64,000 nt of DNA from Bacillota bacterium (GCA_013178275.1 JABLWZ010000012.1:1-64000); one strand, 5' to 3'. Counted from the first letter of the stretch, positions 46,691 through 55,050 are shown. Notes: generated from the sequence alone by a model not told the origin. Numbers and translations: made by a program.

Positions 46691-46780
46691 GTTTTTCAAG
46701 TTCATTATGGTTTATTACCGGAATGCTCACTAAATAGAATGGTTGTGGGGGGTTAGATTACGCACTTTTAAGCAACTCCG

Positions 46781-49255
46781 CTATTTGTCGCTGGGTATCC
46801 GCATCCCGTAGAAGGACCGCCAGACGAAGACCAGGGCTATCGCCAGGAAGATAATCCCCACCGTCGGGGCCACGCTGCGGAAAGACTCCGAGATGGCTAT
46901 CTCCATAGCCAGGAGACCGAACAGGGTGGTGAACTTGATGATGGGGTTTAAGGCCACCGAGGAGGTGTCCTTGAACGGGTCGCCCACGGTGTCGCCAACC
47001 ACGGTGGCGTCGTGCAGTGCGCTGCCCTTCTCCTTCAGGTCCACCTCGACCACCTTCTTGGCGTTGTCCCAGCAGCCGCCGGCGTTGGCCATGAATACGG
47101 CCTGGAACAGTCCGAAGACCGCGATCGAGATCAGGTAGGCTATGAACAGGGCGATCGAGTTGTTCCCGGCCTTGGGGGCCGAGAGGCAGGCAAACGCCAG
47201 CGCGAATGAGAAGATGGCGATGAAGATGTTGAACATCCCCGCCTGCGCGTACTGGGTGCAGATCTTCACCACTTCTTTCGACTTTTCGGTGGCTGCCTTC
47301 TGGCTTGCGTTATCGTCCAGCTGGATGTTCTTCTTGATATACTCCACCGCGCGGTAGGCGCCGGTGGTGACCGCCTGGGTCGATGCCCCGGTGAACCAGT
47401 AGATGACCGCTCCACCCGCTATCAGTCCCAGGATGGTATAGGGGTTGAGCAGGGTGAGGATGGTTTCCGGGTTTACGTTCAGCCCATTCTTGATAAACAG
47501 GATCAGGGAGAAGATCATGGTGGTCGCTCCTACCACCGCGGTGCCGATCAGCACCGGCTTGGCGGTCGCCTTGAAGGTGTTGCCCGCGCCGTCGTTGGCT
47601 TCCAGGTAGTCCTTGGCCCGGTCGAAGTCTGGCTTGAAGCCGAATTCCTTCTGGATCTCCTTCTCGACGTCGGGAATCTCCTCGATCAGGGAGAGTTCGT
47701 AGATGGACTGGGCGTTGTCGGTCACCGGGCCGTAGCTGTCGACCGCGATGGTGACCGGGCCCATCCCCAGGAACCCGAAGGCGACGAGACCGAAGGCGAA
47801 GATGGTCTCGTAGATCATGATCGAGCTGAGCCCATAGGTGCTCGCGAAGTAGGCGGCGAACATCAGGGCGAAAAAGACCAGTCCGATCCAGAACGCGCTG
47901 AAGTTGCCCGCGACCAGGCCTGACAGGATGTTCAGCGAAGGGCCGCCTTCACGGGAGGCCTTCACCACTTCCGCCACGTGCTTGGATTTGGGACTGGTGA
48001 ATATCTTGGTGAACTCGGGTATCAGCGCCGCACCCAGGGTGCCGCAGCTGATGATGGTGGCTAGGATGAACCACAGCGACTGCAGCTTGCCGTCGGCGGT
48101 CGACCCCGGGCCCAGGATGTAGTAGCTCACGGCGTAAGTAACGACGATGGACAGGAGCGAGGTTATCCAGACCAGGCTGGTGAGCGGCTGTTCGAAGTCG
48201 AACTCGACCTTGCCCGCGTACCGGGACTGGCTGAACGCCCGGTTGATGTAGAACGATGCTATCGAGGTGATGATCATCAGGATCCTCATCACGAAGATCC
48301 AGGTCAGCATGGTGGTCTGGAACTGCTGCCCCACTGCCAGGACGATGAAGGTGATGAGCGCTACCCCGGTGACCCCGTAGGTTTCGAACCCGTCGGCGGT
48401 CGGCCCCACGCTGTCTCCCGCGTTGTCCCCGGTGCAGTCGGCGATGACCCCTGGGTTTCTCGGGTCGTCTTCCTTGATCCCGAAGACGATCTTCATCAAG
48501 TCTGAACCGATGTCGGCGATCTTGGTGAAGATACCCCCGGCGATACGGAGCGCGCTGGCGCCCAGCGACTCACCGATGGCGAATCCGATGAAGCTCGCCC
48601 CGGCCAGGTCGCGGGGTACGAACAGGAGGATGAGCAGCATCATTATCAGTTCGACGCAGATCAGCAGCACGCCGATGCTCATCCCGGCATCCAGCGCGAT
48701 GTTCAGAACCTTGAGGGGCTTGCTCTCCAGCCCCGCGAACGCGGTCCGGCTGTTGGCCAGGGTGTTCATGCGGATGCCGTACCAGGCCACGCTGTATGAA
48801 CCCAGGATCCCGATAACGGTCCAGGCCAGGATCAAGAGGACCCCGCCTGTGGAGTTCTTCTGCAGGAATCCGAAGTAGAATGCGATACAGATAGCTATGA
48901 AGACGAAAAGGATGAACAAGAACTTTCCCTGCTGAACCAGGTAAGTTTTGCAGGTCTCGTAGATGGTGTTGGCCACGTCGAGCATGGACTTGTGGGCCGG
49001 CAGCTTTTTCACCTGGGCGAACTGGTACACCCCGAACAGCATACCTAAAAGACAGACGACGATGCCTCCCAGGAGCAGGTTGTGCTGATCCGGGGCCAGA
49101 TCTGGTATGATCAGGTTGGCCTCGCTGGCGAGAGCCGCCACGGGTGACAGAAGCAGTGTGATTAATCCCAGAAGGCCGGCCAGGACCGCCCTGGATGCCT
49201 TCTCTTGCAGTATTGCGAATATCCCTGAAACCGGGAACGATGACGCGATATTCAC
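46781..49255 (-). CDS. hppA: Membrane-bound ion-translocating pyrophosphatase (divergent)
   Basis: It couples PPi hydrolysis to H+ (or Na+) export, saving energy in syntrophs. The protein has 824 residues and about 16 hydrophobic segments. The PPi-binding region reads DCTGDNAGDSVGPTADGFE instead of the common DNVGDNVGDVAGMGADLFE, and the second half has CWDNAKKVVE, DATVVGDTVGDPFKDTSS (the usual GDTVGDPFKDT). At the K+-dependence site it reads GNTFKATAK, with Lys where K+-dependent enzymes have Ala. The coupling ion cannot be read with certainty. GTG start. Confidence 0.92.
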   Translation of the reverse strand: MNIASSFPVSGIFAILQEKASRAVLAGLLGLITLLLSPVAALASEANLIIPDLAPDQHNLLLGGIVVCLLGMLFGVYQFAQVKKLPAHKSMLDVANTIYETCKTYLVQQGKFLFILFVFIAICIAFYFGFLQKNSTGGVLLILAWTVIGILGSYSVAWYGIRMNTLANSRTAFAGLESKPLKVLNIALDAGMSIGVLLICVELIMMLLILLFVPRDLAGASFIGFAIGESLGASALRIAGGIFTKIADIGSDLMKIVFGIKEDDPRNPGVIADCTGDNAGDSVGPTADGFETYGVTGVALITFIVLAVGQQFQTTMLTWIFVMRILMIITSIASFYINRAFSQSRYAGKVEFDFEQPLTSLVWITSLLSIVVTYAVSYYILGPGSTADGKLQSLWFILATIISCGTLGAALIPEFTKIFTSPKSKHVAEVVKASREGGPSLNILSGLVAGNFSAFWIGLVFFALMFAAYFASTYGLSSIMIYETIFAFGLVAFGFLGMGPVTIAVDSYGPVTDNAQSIYELSLIEEIPDVEKEIQKEFGFKPDFDRAKDYLEANDGAGNTFKATAKPVLIGTAVVGATTMIFSLILFIKNGLNVNPETILTLLNPYTILGLIAGGAVIYWFTGASTQAVTTGAYRAVEYIKKNIQLDDNASQKAATEKSKEVVKICTQYAQAGMFNIFIAIFSFALAFACLSAPKAGNNSIALFIAYLISIAVFGLFQAVFMANAGGCWDNAKKVVEVDLKEKGSALHDATVVGDTVGDPFKDTSSVALNPIIKFTTLFGLLAMEIAISESFRSVAPTVGIIFLAIALVFVWRSFYGMRIPSDK

Positions 49256-49800
49256 AAGAAGCCCCCTTTCATTTAAGTATTATTGACTTATGGGAATACG
49301 AATATCCGGTTCCACGTTCTACCTTTATAGACCTTTTATATCTACCTCCCAACCGATGAGTAGTAAAGTCTGAATTTTTTAAAGGTTTTAATAAGAGCGG
49401 TTATACATGACTAAGCCGGTACCAACAACTCGGTTATCAGTACCGGCAACCTTTTTTAGGCTGCGACCGCAAACGCAATAAACCGGTTCTCTTATTTTAT
49501 TCCCACCACGGAGTATATATTTTTTACCAGGGAATTGCAATGGTTTATTATGATAAAACTTGGTTAAAGCGTGAAACGAGAGCGGTGCTCCCATTATCTG
49601 CTAAAGCAAAATCCTCTATTTTTTCCTTTTCATTTTAATCTCAATGGGCGATCAGCGCAACATAAAAACTTGCATTAAATCGAGCGTCCCGCTCCGATCC
49701 GGGAATATTTTCACTGGTTATGCGGCTATCCGCTGGCTGGATAAGTCTCCGGGAAAAATATAAGAGAAGGCCAAAAACCTCCTCTTTTTTTACTGCTTTT
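49256..49800. other. Gene-free 545-base stretch between terC and hppA
   Basis: No gene is supported; a 68-codon minus-strand frame (49388-49594) has no recognisable features. It holds the hppA leader on the right-to-left strand and the inverted repeat listed separately. A pyrimidine-rich, T-rich end near 49780-49800 follows the terC stop. Confidence 0.6.
49415..49455 (+). terminator. Inverted repeat with T-run in the hppA upstream region
   Basis: GCCGGTAC (49415-49422) pairs with GTACCGGC (49440-49447) across a 17-base loop and is followed by AACCTTTTTT. It has terminator form on the plus strand, where no upstream gene is known; it may instead be a regulatory hairpin or repeat end. Confidence 0.45.
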
Positions 49801-50568
49801 TTAGCTGTCAGAACCCTGGGCCTCGGGTGATAGGCCGTTGTCGTCTGATATCTCCTTGGCCTGACTTCGTTTCTTCATTAACATCCCGACGGCGACCACG
49901 CCCAATGCTCCCAGCGCGGGGAACAGGTAACCGTCGATGGTGTAGGGGCTGTGTATTATCACCCCAAACTGTTTCTCGATCCGGGTATCGGTGATGATCA
50001 TGTGGCCCGAGGTCCATCCCAGCACCGCCGCCCCCAGCGCGATGATCCAGGGGAACCGGTTCATCAGTACCACCAGGATCTGGCTGCCGAACACCACCAG
50101 GGGTATACTGACCACCAGGCCGAACCACAGCAGGGCCGCTTTACCCTGTGCCGCCCCGGCCACGGCGAGGATGTTGTCGGTGGACATAACCGCGTCCGCG
50201 ATGATTATGGTCTTTACCGCGGCCCAGAGTTTTTCCGGGGCCTCCACGTCCTGCCCCCCTTCCTCTTCCTGAAGCACCAGCTTGACAGCGATCCAGGCCA
50301 GCAGCAGTCCCCCAGCCGCCTTCAGGAACGGTATCTCCAACAGGTACACCATCACACTGGCTAGCAGTACACGAAGCCCGACGGCTCCCGCCATACCAAA
50401 CATGATCCCTTTTTTCTGCAGTTTTGGAGGCAGGTTCCGGCAGGCCAGCGCGATCAGAACCGCGTTGTCCCCGCTGAGGACCAGGTCGATCAGGATGATC
50501 GACAGAACACCCACCCAGAAAATCGAAGTGCCGAGGTCTGCCAGTGTTACTCCCCCGATGTGCTCCAT
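49801..50568 (-). CDS. TerC-family integral membrane protein (YjbE/YkoY type)
   Basis: A membrane protein of 255 residues with about seven to eight TM helices and the paired acidic motifs of the family: LVLSGDNAVLIA in TM1 and AVMSTDNILAVAGA in TM4. Related proteins export Mn2+ or help metallate exported enzymes; older names link them to tellurite resistance. The exact ion here is not deducible. Its tail is acidic and Ser-rich. It lies 42 bases after the OadG-like gene on the same strand, so the two may share a transcript. Confidence 0.88.
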   Translation of the reverse strand: MEHIGGVTLADLGTSIFWVGVLSIILIDLVLSGDNAVLIALACRNLPPKLQKKGIMFGMAGAVGLRVLLASVMVYLLEIPFLKAAGGLLLAWIAVKLVLQEEEGGQDVEAPEKLWAAVKTIIIADAVMSTDNILAVAGAAQGKAALLWFGLVVSIPLVVFGSQILVVLMNRFPWIIALGAAVLGWTSGHMIITDTRIEKQFGVIIHSPYTIDGYLFPALGALGVVAVGMLMKKRSQAKEISDDNGLSPEAQGSDS

Positions 50569-50609
50569 ATGCTGTCTCCTCCCCTAACCACGTGGGTCAA
50601 TCTCTCTCT

Positions 50610-50741
50610 CTATTCTTCTCCCTTGTCTGGGAAGACCTTAAGCAGCACCTGGCCCAGTACGACAAATATGATTATCACGACAAACATGACCGGCAATCCG
50701 ATGGCCGCTACCTTCAAAGAATCCATCACTGCGGGGCTCAT
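50610..50741 (-). CDS. Small OadG-like membrane subunit, 43 residues
   Basis: A short gene between oadB and terC: MSPAVMDSLKVAAIGL, one TM helix (PVMFVVIIIFVVLGQVLL), then a short charged cytoplasmic tail KVFPDKGEE. The start is strongly supported by AAAGGAGG before the ATG at 50741. Size, single helix and position directly after oadB match gamma/delta-type subunits of Na+-translocating decarboxylases, which hold the complex together. Function is inferred from topology and place. Confidence 0.75.
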   Translation of the reverse strand: MSPAVMDSLKVAAIGLPVMFVVIIIFVVLGQVLLKVFPDKGEE

Positions 50742-50771
50742 AACCAAAACCTCCTTTGTCGTTATGCCCGT

Positions 50772-51881
50772 TTACATGCCGGCAACGATCGCCAGCACCA
50801 GGCCGCCGGCAATTATCGAGCCGATCTGTCCCGAGGCATTGGCTCCGATAGCGTGCATGATCAGGTAGTTGCGCTTGTCCTCCGCCAACGCCATCTTGGC
50901 GATCACCCGGCCTGACATGGGGAAGGCCGAAATCCCGCAGGCGCCTATCATCGGATTGATCTTTTCTTTCAGGAACAGGTTCAGAATTTTGGCGAACAGT
51001 ACGCCGCCAGCGGTATCGAACACAAAGGCCACGATGCCCAGTCCCATCACCATCAGGGTGCTCAGGTTCAGGAAGCCCTCAGCCTCCATGGTCGAACCGA
51101 TCGTGACCCCCAGCAGCAGGGTCACCACGTTGGCCAGCTCCTCCTGGGACGAACGGGCCAGCCTCTCCACGACCCCGCTCTCCCGCAGCAGGTTTCCGAG
51201 CATCAGCATACCCACCAGGGCCACGCTGATCGGTGCGATTATCCCGGCCACCAGGGTCACCATGATGGGGAAGGAGATCCTCACCATCCGCGAGACCTGC
51301 ACGTCCTGCTTCAAGGGCATCCTGATCTTCCGCTCGTGCTGGGTGGTCAGTGCCTTGATCACCGGCGGCTGGATTATCGGTACCAGGGACATGTACGAGT
51401 ATGCCGCCACGGATAAGGGAGCCAGCAGGTGAGGAGCGAACTTGGTCGCCACGTAAATGGTGGTAGGACCGTCGGCCGCCCCGATGATACCGATGGACGC
51501 TGCTTCCTTGATATCAAACCCCAGCAGCGCCGCCACAATTATCGTGGCGAAGATCCCGAGCTGGGCCGCGGCGCCGAATATCATCAGGACCGGGTTTTTC
51601 AGCATCGGGGCGAAGTCGCACATCGCCCCCACCGCCACAAATATCAGGCACGGGAAGAGTTCGGTAATTATCCCGGCGTGTTTCAGGACCGTGAGTGGTC
51701 CCTCGGGTCCTATCGCGGATGATAAAGGGATGTTGCACAGCAAAGCGCCGAATCCTATGGGCAGCAGCAGCACCGGTTCATACTCTTTGGCTATCGCCAG
51801 GTAGATAAGAATAATTCCTATGCCAAACATGACGACATGTTTCCAGGTCAAATTCACAATACCAACCAACAACTGATCCAT
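50772..51881 (-). CDS. Na+-translocating decarboxylase beta subunit (OadB/MmdB/GcdB)
   Basis: The integral-membrane, Na+-pumping subunit of biotin-dependent decarboxylases (oxaloacetate, methylmalonyl-CoA or glutaconyl-CoA). It has 369 residues and about nine TM segments. Family marks: IGIIGAADGPTTIYVATKFA with the Na+-binding Asp, SLVPIIQPPVIKALTT, GVTIGSTMEAEGFLN, and FDTAGGVLFAKILN. Methylmalonyl-CoA decarboxylase would fit a propionate-oxidising syntroph, but the alpha and biotin subunits are not in the window, so the substrate is unassigned. Good ATG with AGGGGTAGGG. Confidence 0.93.
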   Translation of the reverse strand: MDQLLVGIVNLTWKHVVMFGIGIILIYLAIAKEYEPVLLLPIGFGALLCNIPLSSAIGPEGPLTVLKHAGIITELFPCLIFVAVGAMCDFAPMLKNPVLMIFGAAAQLGIFATIIVAALLGFDIKEAASIGIIGAADGPTTIYVATKFAPHLLAPLSVAAYSYMSLVPIIQPPVIKALTTQHERKIRMPLKQDVQVSRMVRISFPIMVTLVAGIIAPISVALVGMLMLGNLLRESGVVERLARSSQEELANVVTLLLGVTIGSTMEAEGFLNLSTLMVMGLGIVAFVFDTAGGVLFAKILNLFLKEKINPMIGACGISAFPMSGRVIAKMALAEDKRNYLIMHAIGANASGQIGSIIAGGLVLAIVAGM

Positions 51882-52224
51882 TCTTTACCCTACCCCTTCT
51901 TTTATCTCTCTGTAATCATTTGGCATCAGCTCTTATTGGTCCAACTTTTTATTTGTCAGGGCCTCGGCATATCCCCCCTTTAACGCCTTGCTTCTCTTTT
52001 TAACAACTCCACTCGCCTTAATAGTTAAAAACACGTCCGAATGCTCTTTTCTGATTTACCGATCAAGCTCTTAACGCTCTCAAGCCCGCACAGCCCCGAC
52101 TCTAAAACACCGATGAGCAAATGGCGCATGCCACCCGGACCTTCAGCGCGCTTTTTACATTATATTCCTATTACCGACTTTATTCGACACATTATTGAGT
52201 TTTTCTCCGGTTCTGGTAGCTGGG

Positions 52225-52234
52225 TTGTATACAC
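52225..52234. promoter_or_regulatory. Operator-like palindrome (TTGTATACAC)
   Basis: Matches the TTGTATACAA core found again at 52414-52442. It lies about 345 bases upstream of oadB in an A+T-rich promoter region. Such palindromes are typical of GntR-family operators; the regulator is unknown. Confidence 0.45.
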
Positions 52235-52413
52235 CAGGATGCGGCTCTGTATAAAATTAATCTTATGCGCATTTTATTGGATAATAGTAATATTCAAAAA
52301 TAATAAATTATTCTCAAATATCTGTACACATCTTTGCCCAATGGATACTATTGGACCAATATATATTTTACATGTAAAAACGTGAAAAGAAAACAACCTA
52401 CCCAGCGATTTTC

Positions 52414-52442
52414 TGTGTATACATCGAATGGATTGTATACAA
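52414..52442. promoter_or_regulatory. Paired operator-like palindromes
   Basis: TGTGTATACA (52414-52423) and a perfect TTGTATACAA (52433-52442), with centres 19 bases apart, about two helical turns. Together with 52225-52234 they form a set of three sites on the oadB side of the terminator at 52491. Confidence 0.5.
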
Positions 52443-52490
52443 AATATTCCTTGGCGCATTTTGTCGAAATAACGAAAAAATATACAAAAC

Positions 52491-52513
52491 AAAAAACGCC
52501 CTTCCGGGCGTCT
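52491..52513 (-). terminator. Strong intrinsic terminator
   Basis: Minus strand ACGCCC, GGAA, GGGCGT followed by TTTTTTGTTTTG. It is 590 bases past the uspA stop codon, with no gene between, so it either ends a long untranslated tail or an RNA from the segment at 52516-53060. Confidence 0.85.
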
Positions 52514-52515
52514 CA

Positions 52516-53060
52516 GACTGTCGGTAAATCGTCATACCTATTGGCACCACAAGAAACGAAAAAGATTAGGACTTACGTGGCGACGGTCAAGGACGCATTC
52601 AATCTTGATCAGGGCCGGGCCTCGCCCTAGCGGTTCTCTGTCGCCTTACCTCTCGATCTGTGCTGCCTGCTGCTCATGCTTCGGGTAGATGGGGTAATAA
52701 GGCCGAATATGCATCCTGCACTCGGCCTTCTCGCGACCTCCTGTCGCTCGCCCCTCTTCTACCAGTCAGCATCACAGGGCAGCATGACGATCTATCGCTA
52801 ACGGCTCATTTCTCCGCAGGGCTCACCCACTCGTATTTGGGCTGATTGAATGCTGGTGCAACGGAGTTTCCTGTGAGGTATAGTAAACAATGCGGAGCTA
52901 GGACCCTAAACCGCCGTTAAAACACCAGGAGCGTGTCCCGCACCACCATAACAGCCGCTGAAAATAGGCCCTTCAGCAGCGCCAACTGCATTAGGAAAAG
53001 CACGCCGTTAATAATTCTGGAGAGAGCGTACCTAAACCGTTAGCTGAACTGTGCGCCGCG
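52516..53060 (-). other. Unassigned segment: possible non-coding RNA or mobile-element relic
   Basis: No open frame in either strand has coding character. The GC content is higher than in the adjacent A+T-rich island. It contains the strong hairpin AGGCCGAATATGCA / TGCACTCGGCCT (about 52711-52737), other GC stems, and ends in the terminator at 52491-52513. It does not show the conserved cores of RNase P RNA, tmRNA, 6S or SRP RNA that I could check by eye. Strand is inferred from the terminator. Confidence 0.4.
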
Positions 53061-53102
53061 GCGTAGCGAAGCTACCAAATCTTGACAAACCGGTTTATAA
53101 AC

Positions 53103-53546
53103 CTATTCAATGTCCGCGTATTTACCGATGGAAACCACCGGTACCGGAGCGGCCCTCACGACCTTGTTGTAGGTGTCCCCCAGGAACAGCTGCCCGATGG
53201 AGGACAGTCCCTGGTTGCCCATTACGATCAAGTCGCAGTTTTTCTCTACCGCGAAGTTTAGGATAGACTCAGCCGGGTGGTCGCCGACCAACAGGGTGGT
53301 CGACACGTTGAGGCTGTTCTCGTCAAAAACAGCTTTGGCCTCATCGATTACCTTTTTCGACTCCAGCTCCACCAGTGTCTGGATACGCCTCTCTATCGCC
53401 GAACCGTACGACTCTCCCATCTTGGGGCGGATATGAAGGATCTCGACCTGCGCTATCATTTTCTTGAGCATCAGGTTCTTCACATAAGCCAGCACCTTTG
53501 ACGCCAAACCTGAACCATCAACCGGCACCAGTACCCGTTTAAACAT
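53103..53546 (-). CDS. Universal stress protein, UspA family
   Basis: A 147-residue UspA protein with the nucleotide-binding features VLVPVDGSGLASKV at the start, VDxx-type core strands, and the ATP-loop MGNQGLSSIGQLFLGDTYNKVV, followed by PVPVVSIG. The GxxG-9x-G pattern suggests the ATP-binding type. ATG after GGGAGGGGTGGGAG. Single gene downstream of the pyr operon; a specific role is not predictable. Confidence 0.9.
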   Translation of the reverse strand: MFKRVLVPVDGSGLASKVLAYVKNLMLKKMIAQVEILHIRPKMGESYGSAIERRIQTLVELESKKVIDEAKAVFDENSLNVSTTLLVGDHPAESILNFAVEKNCDLIVMGNQGLSSIGQLFLGDTYNKVVRAAPVPVVSIGKYADIE

Positions 53547-53617
53547 CTCCCACCCCTCCCTTTCTCACGCGTCTCAACAACTAAGCCAGAAGAGGAACTG
53601 AAAAATTGGGTGTTCCT

Positions 53618-53651
53618 TTTGCCTGTTAAAATATTATATTCTATAGGCAAA
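53618..53651. promoter_or_regulatory. Inverted repeat in the uspA upstream region
   Basis: TTTGCCT and AGGCAAA flank 20 A+T-rich bases that include a TATAAT on the minus strand. It may be an operator around the uspA promoter or a weak terminator for the pyr operon ending at 53706. Confidence 0.4.
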
Positions 53652-53705
53652 TCGGAATTCCCTTTTTTTCCCTTTTTGGTGAGAGGTGTTTGTTTCGGCC
53701 GGTGA

Positions 53706-54302
53706 CTATTTCAGGTTTCTGCTGCCCGGCTTGATGGCGGGCAGACCCTGGCTGCACAGCGGGCAGTCGTCCGGCGGGTAGGAGACTATGTGCATCTGGA
53801 GCACCGCTTCCATGCGGGGTTCGAACTTGACCTCGCCGCCGCTGCGGTCAACCAGCACCCCTACCCCGACCACCTCGCCTCCCAGCGACCTGACCAGCTC
53901 TACGACCTCCTGTACCGATCCCCCGGTGGTTATGACGTCTTCTACCACCAGGACCTTCTCCCCGGGCTCGATGGCGAATCCCCGGCGGAGGCTCATCTGC
54001 CCGCCTTCCCGTTCGGCGAAAAGGCTGCGCACCTTCCCCCCCAGCGCCCGCGCCACCTCCTGGGCCACGATGATCCCCCCCATCGCGGGGCCGATGACCA
54101 ACTCTACGCCCTGATCCTTGTACCTGCGGGCCAGCTCCTCACCCAGCCGGGAAGCGTACCCCGGGTACTGCAGCACCTTGGCGCACTGCATGTACTGGTT
54201 GCTGTGGCGTCCCGAGGTCAGCAGGAAGTGCCCTTCCAGCAGCGCTCCCGAATCGCGGAACATCTCCATGGCTTCGGATTGATCCAGTTCCTTAATGTCC
54301 AT
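53706..54302 (-). CDS. pyrE: Orotate phosphoribosyltransferase
   Basis: It joins orotate and PRPP to OMP. The 198-residue protein has the PRPP motif EKVLVVEDVITTGGSV and the flexible loop FAEREGGQMSLRRGF, plus IGPAMGGIIVAQEVARALGG. The tail carries CPLC (DDCPLCSQGLPAIKPGS), as in many Gram-positive PyrE. Last gene of the pyr operon, 13 bases after pyrF. Confidence 0.96.
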   Translation of the reverse strand: MDIKELDQSEAMEMFRDSGALLEGHFLLTSGRHSNQYMQCAKVLQYPGYASRLGEELARRYKDQGVELVIGPAMGGIIVAQEVARALGGKVRSLFAEREGGQMSLRRGFAIEPGEKVLVVEDVITTGGSVQEVVELVRSLGGEVVGVGVLVDRSGGEVKFEPRMEAVLQMHIVSYPPDDCPLCSQGLPAIKPGSRNLK

Positions 54303-54315
54303 GTCGTCCTCCCAG

Positions 54316-55047
54316 TCAGTTATTCCTTAGACCAGCCCTAATCTCGTCAACTATCTCGATGGAGGCCCGCACCGGGTCCGAGGCCTTCATTATCGGCCTC
54401 CCCACCACCAGGTACGACGCCCCCGCCTTGACCGCCTGGCCCGGGGTCATGACCCGCTGCTGGTCGTTCAGGTCCGCCCCCGCCGGCCGCACCCCGGGGG
54501 TGACGATCACAAATCTGTCGCCGCACGCCTTGCGTATCGCCCCGATCTCCTGCGGCGACGCCACCACCCCGTCCAGCCCGGCCTCCTGGGCCATCCGGGC
54601 CCAGTGCACTACCTGGCCGGGTATCCCCCGGCGGCCCCCTACTTCATCCTTCCACTGCTGGTCGCTGATACTGGTCAGCACCGTTACCGCCAGCACGATC
54701 GGGGGTACCAGCCCGTGCCGGTCCGCCTCCTCGTGCACCGCTTCCACGGTCTGTCGCATCATCTCCCGGCCCCCGGCGGCGTGGACGTTGAACATGAAGG
54801 TCTCCAGCCGGGTCAGGACCCGGCCCGCCTGGGCTACGGTGTTGGGAATGTCGTGGTACTTCAGGTCGACGAAGACCCGGCATCCGAGCTGCTGAATCTC
54901 TTTTACCACCTGGGGGCCGTGAGCGGTAAAAAGCTGCATCCCGATTTTAAAGGCCCCCACGTGAGGCTGCAGCCGCCGGGCGATCTTCTTGGCCTCCTCC
55001 AGGCTGTCCACATCCAGGGCAACGATAAGCCTTTCCTGGTCCTTCAT
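54316..55047 (-). CDS. pyrF: Orotidine 5'-phosphate decarboxylase
   Basis: It decarboxylates OMP to UMP. The 243-residue TIM-barrel protein shows LIVALDVDSLEEAKK, the catalytic VFVDLKYHDIPNTV with Asp-x-Lys-x-x-Asp, VNVHA-type segment (NVHAAGGREMM), and GVRPAGADLNDQQRV, VVGRPIMKA. It lies three bases after the pyrD stop. Confidence 0.97.
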   Translation of the reverse strand: MKDQERLIVALDVDSLEEAKKIARRLQPHVGAFKIGMQLFTAHGPQVVKEIQQLGCRVFVDLKYHDIPNTVAQAGRVLTRLETFMFNVHAAGGREMMRQTVEAVHEEADRHGLVPPIVLAVTVLTSISDQQWKDEVGGRRGIPGQVVHWARMAQEAGLDGVVASPQEIGAIRKACGDRFVIVTPGVRPAGADLNDQQRVMTPGQAVKAGASYLVVGRPIMKASDPVRASIEIVDEIRAGLRNN

Positions 55048-55050
55048 CTG

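Larger units (their letters stand above)
51882..52490. other. Gene-free leader and upstream region of oadB, with an A+T-rich island
   Basis: No gene is supported. The part near 52240-52490 is strongly A+T-rich against the GC-rich surroundings and holds three TGTATACA-type palindromes and AT-rich promoter-like sequence. The part near 52050-52075 (TTTACCGATCAAGCTCTTAA, CGCTCTC) resembles the start of the 31.3-kb tandem repeat units. Confidence 0.55.

Noticed and set aside
49388-49594. 68-codon minus-strand frame between terC and hppA
   Set aside because: No clear ribosome site or family features; it overlaps the inverted repeat.
52334-52630. 98-codon plus-strand frame upstream of oadB
   Set aside because: Covers an A+T-rich regulatory region and a terminator; composition is not coding-like.
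52516-53060. RNase P RNA, tmRNA, 6S or SRP RNA in the unassigned segment
   Set aside because: The conserved cores I know for these RNAs were not found on either strand by eye.
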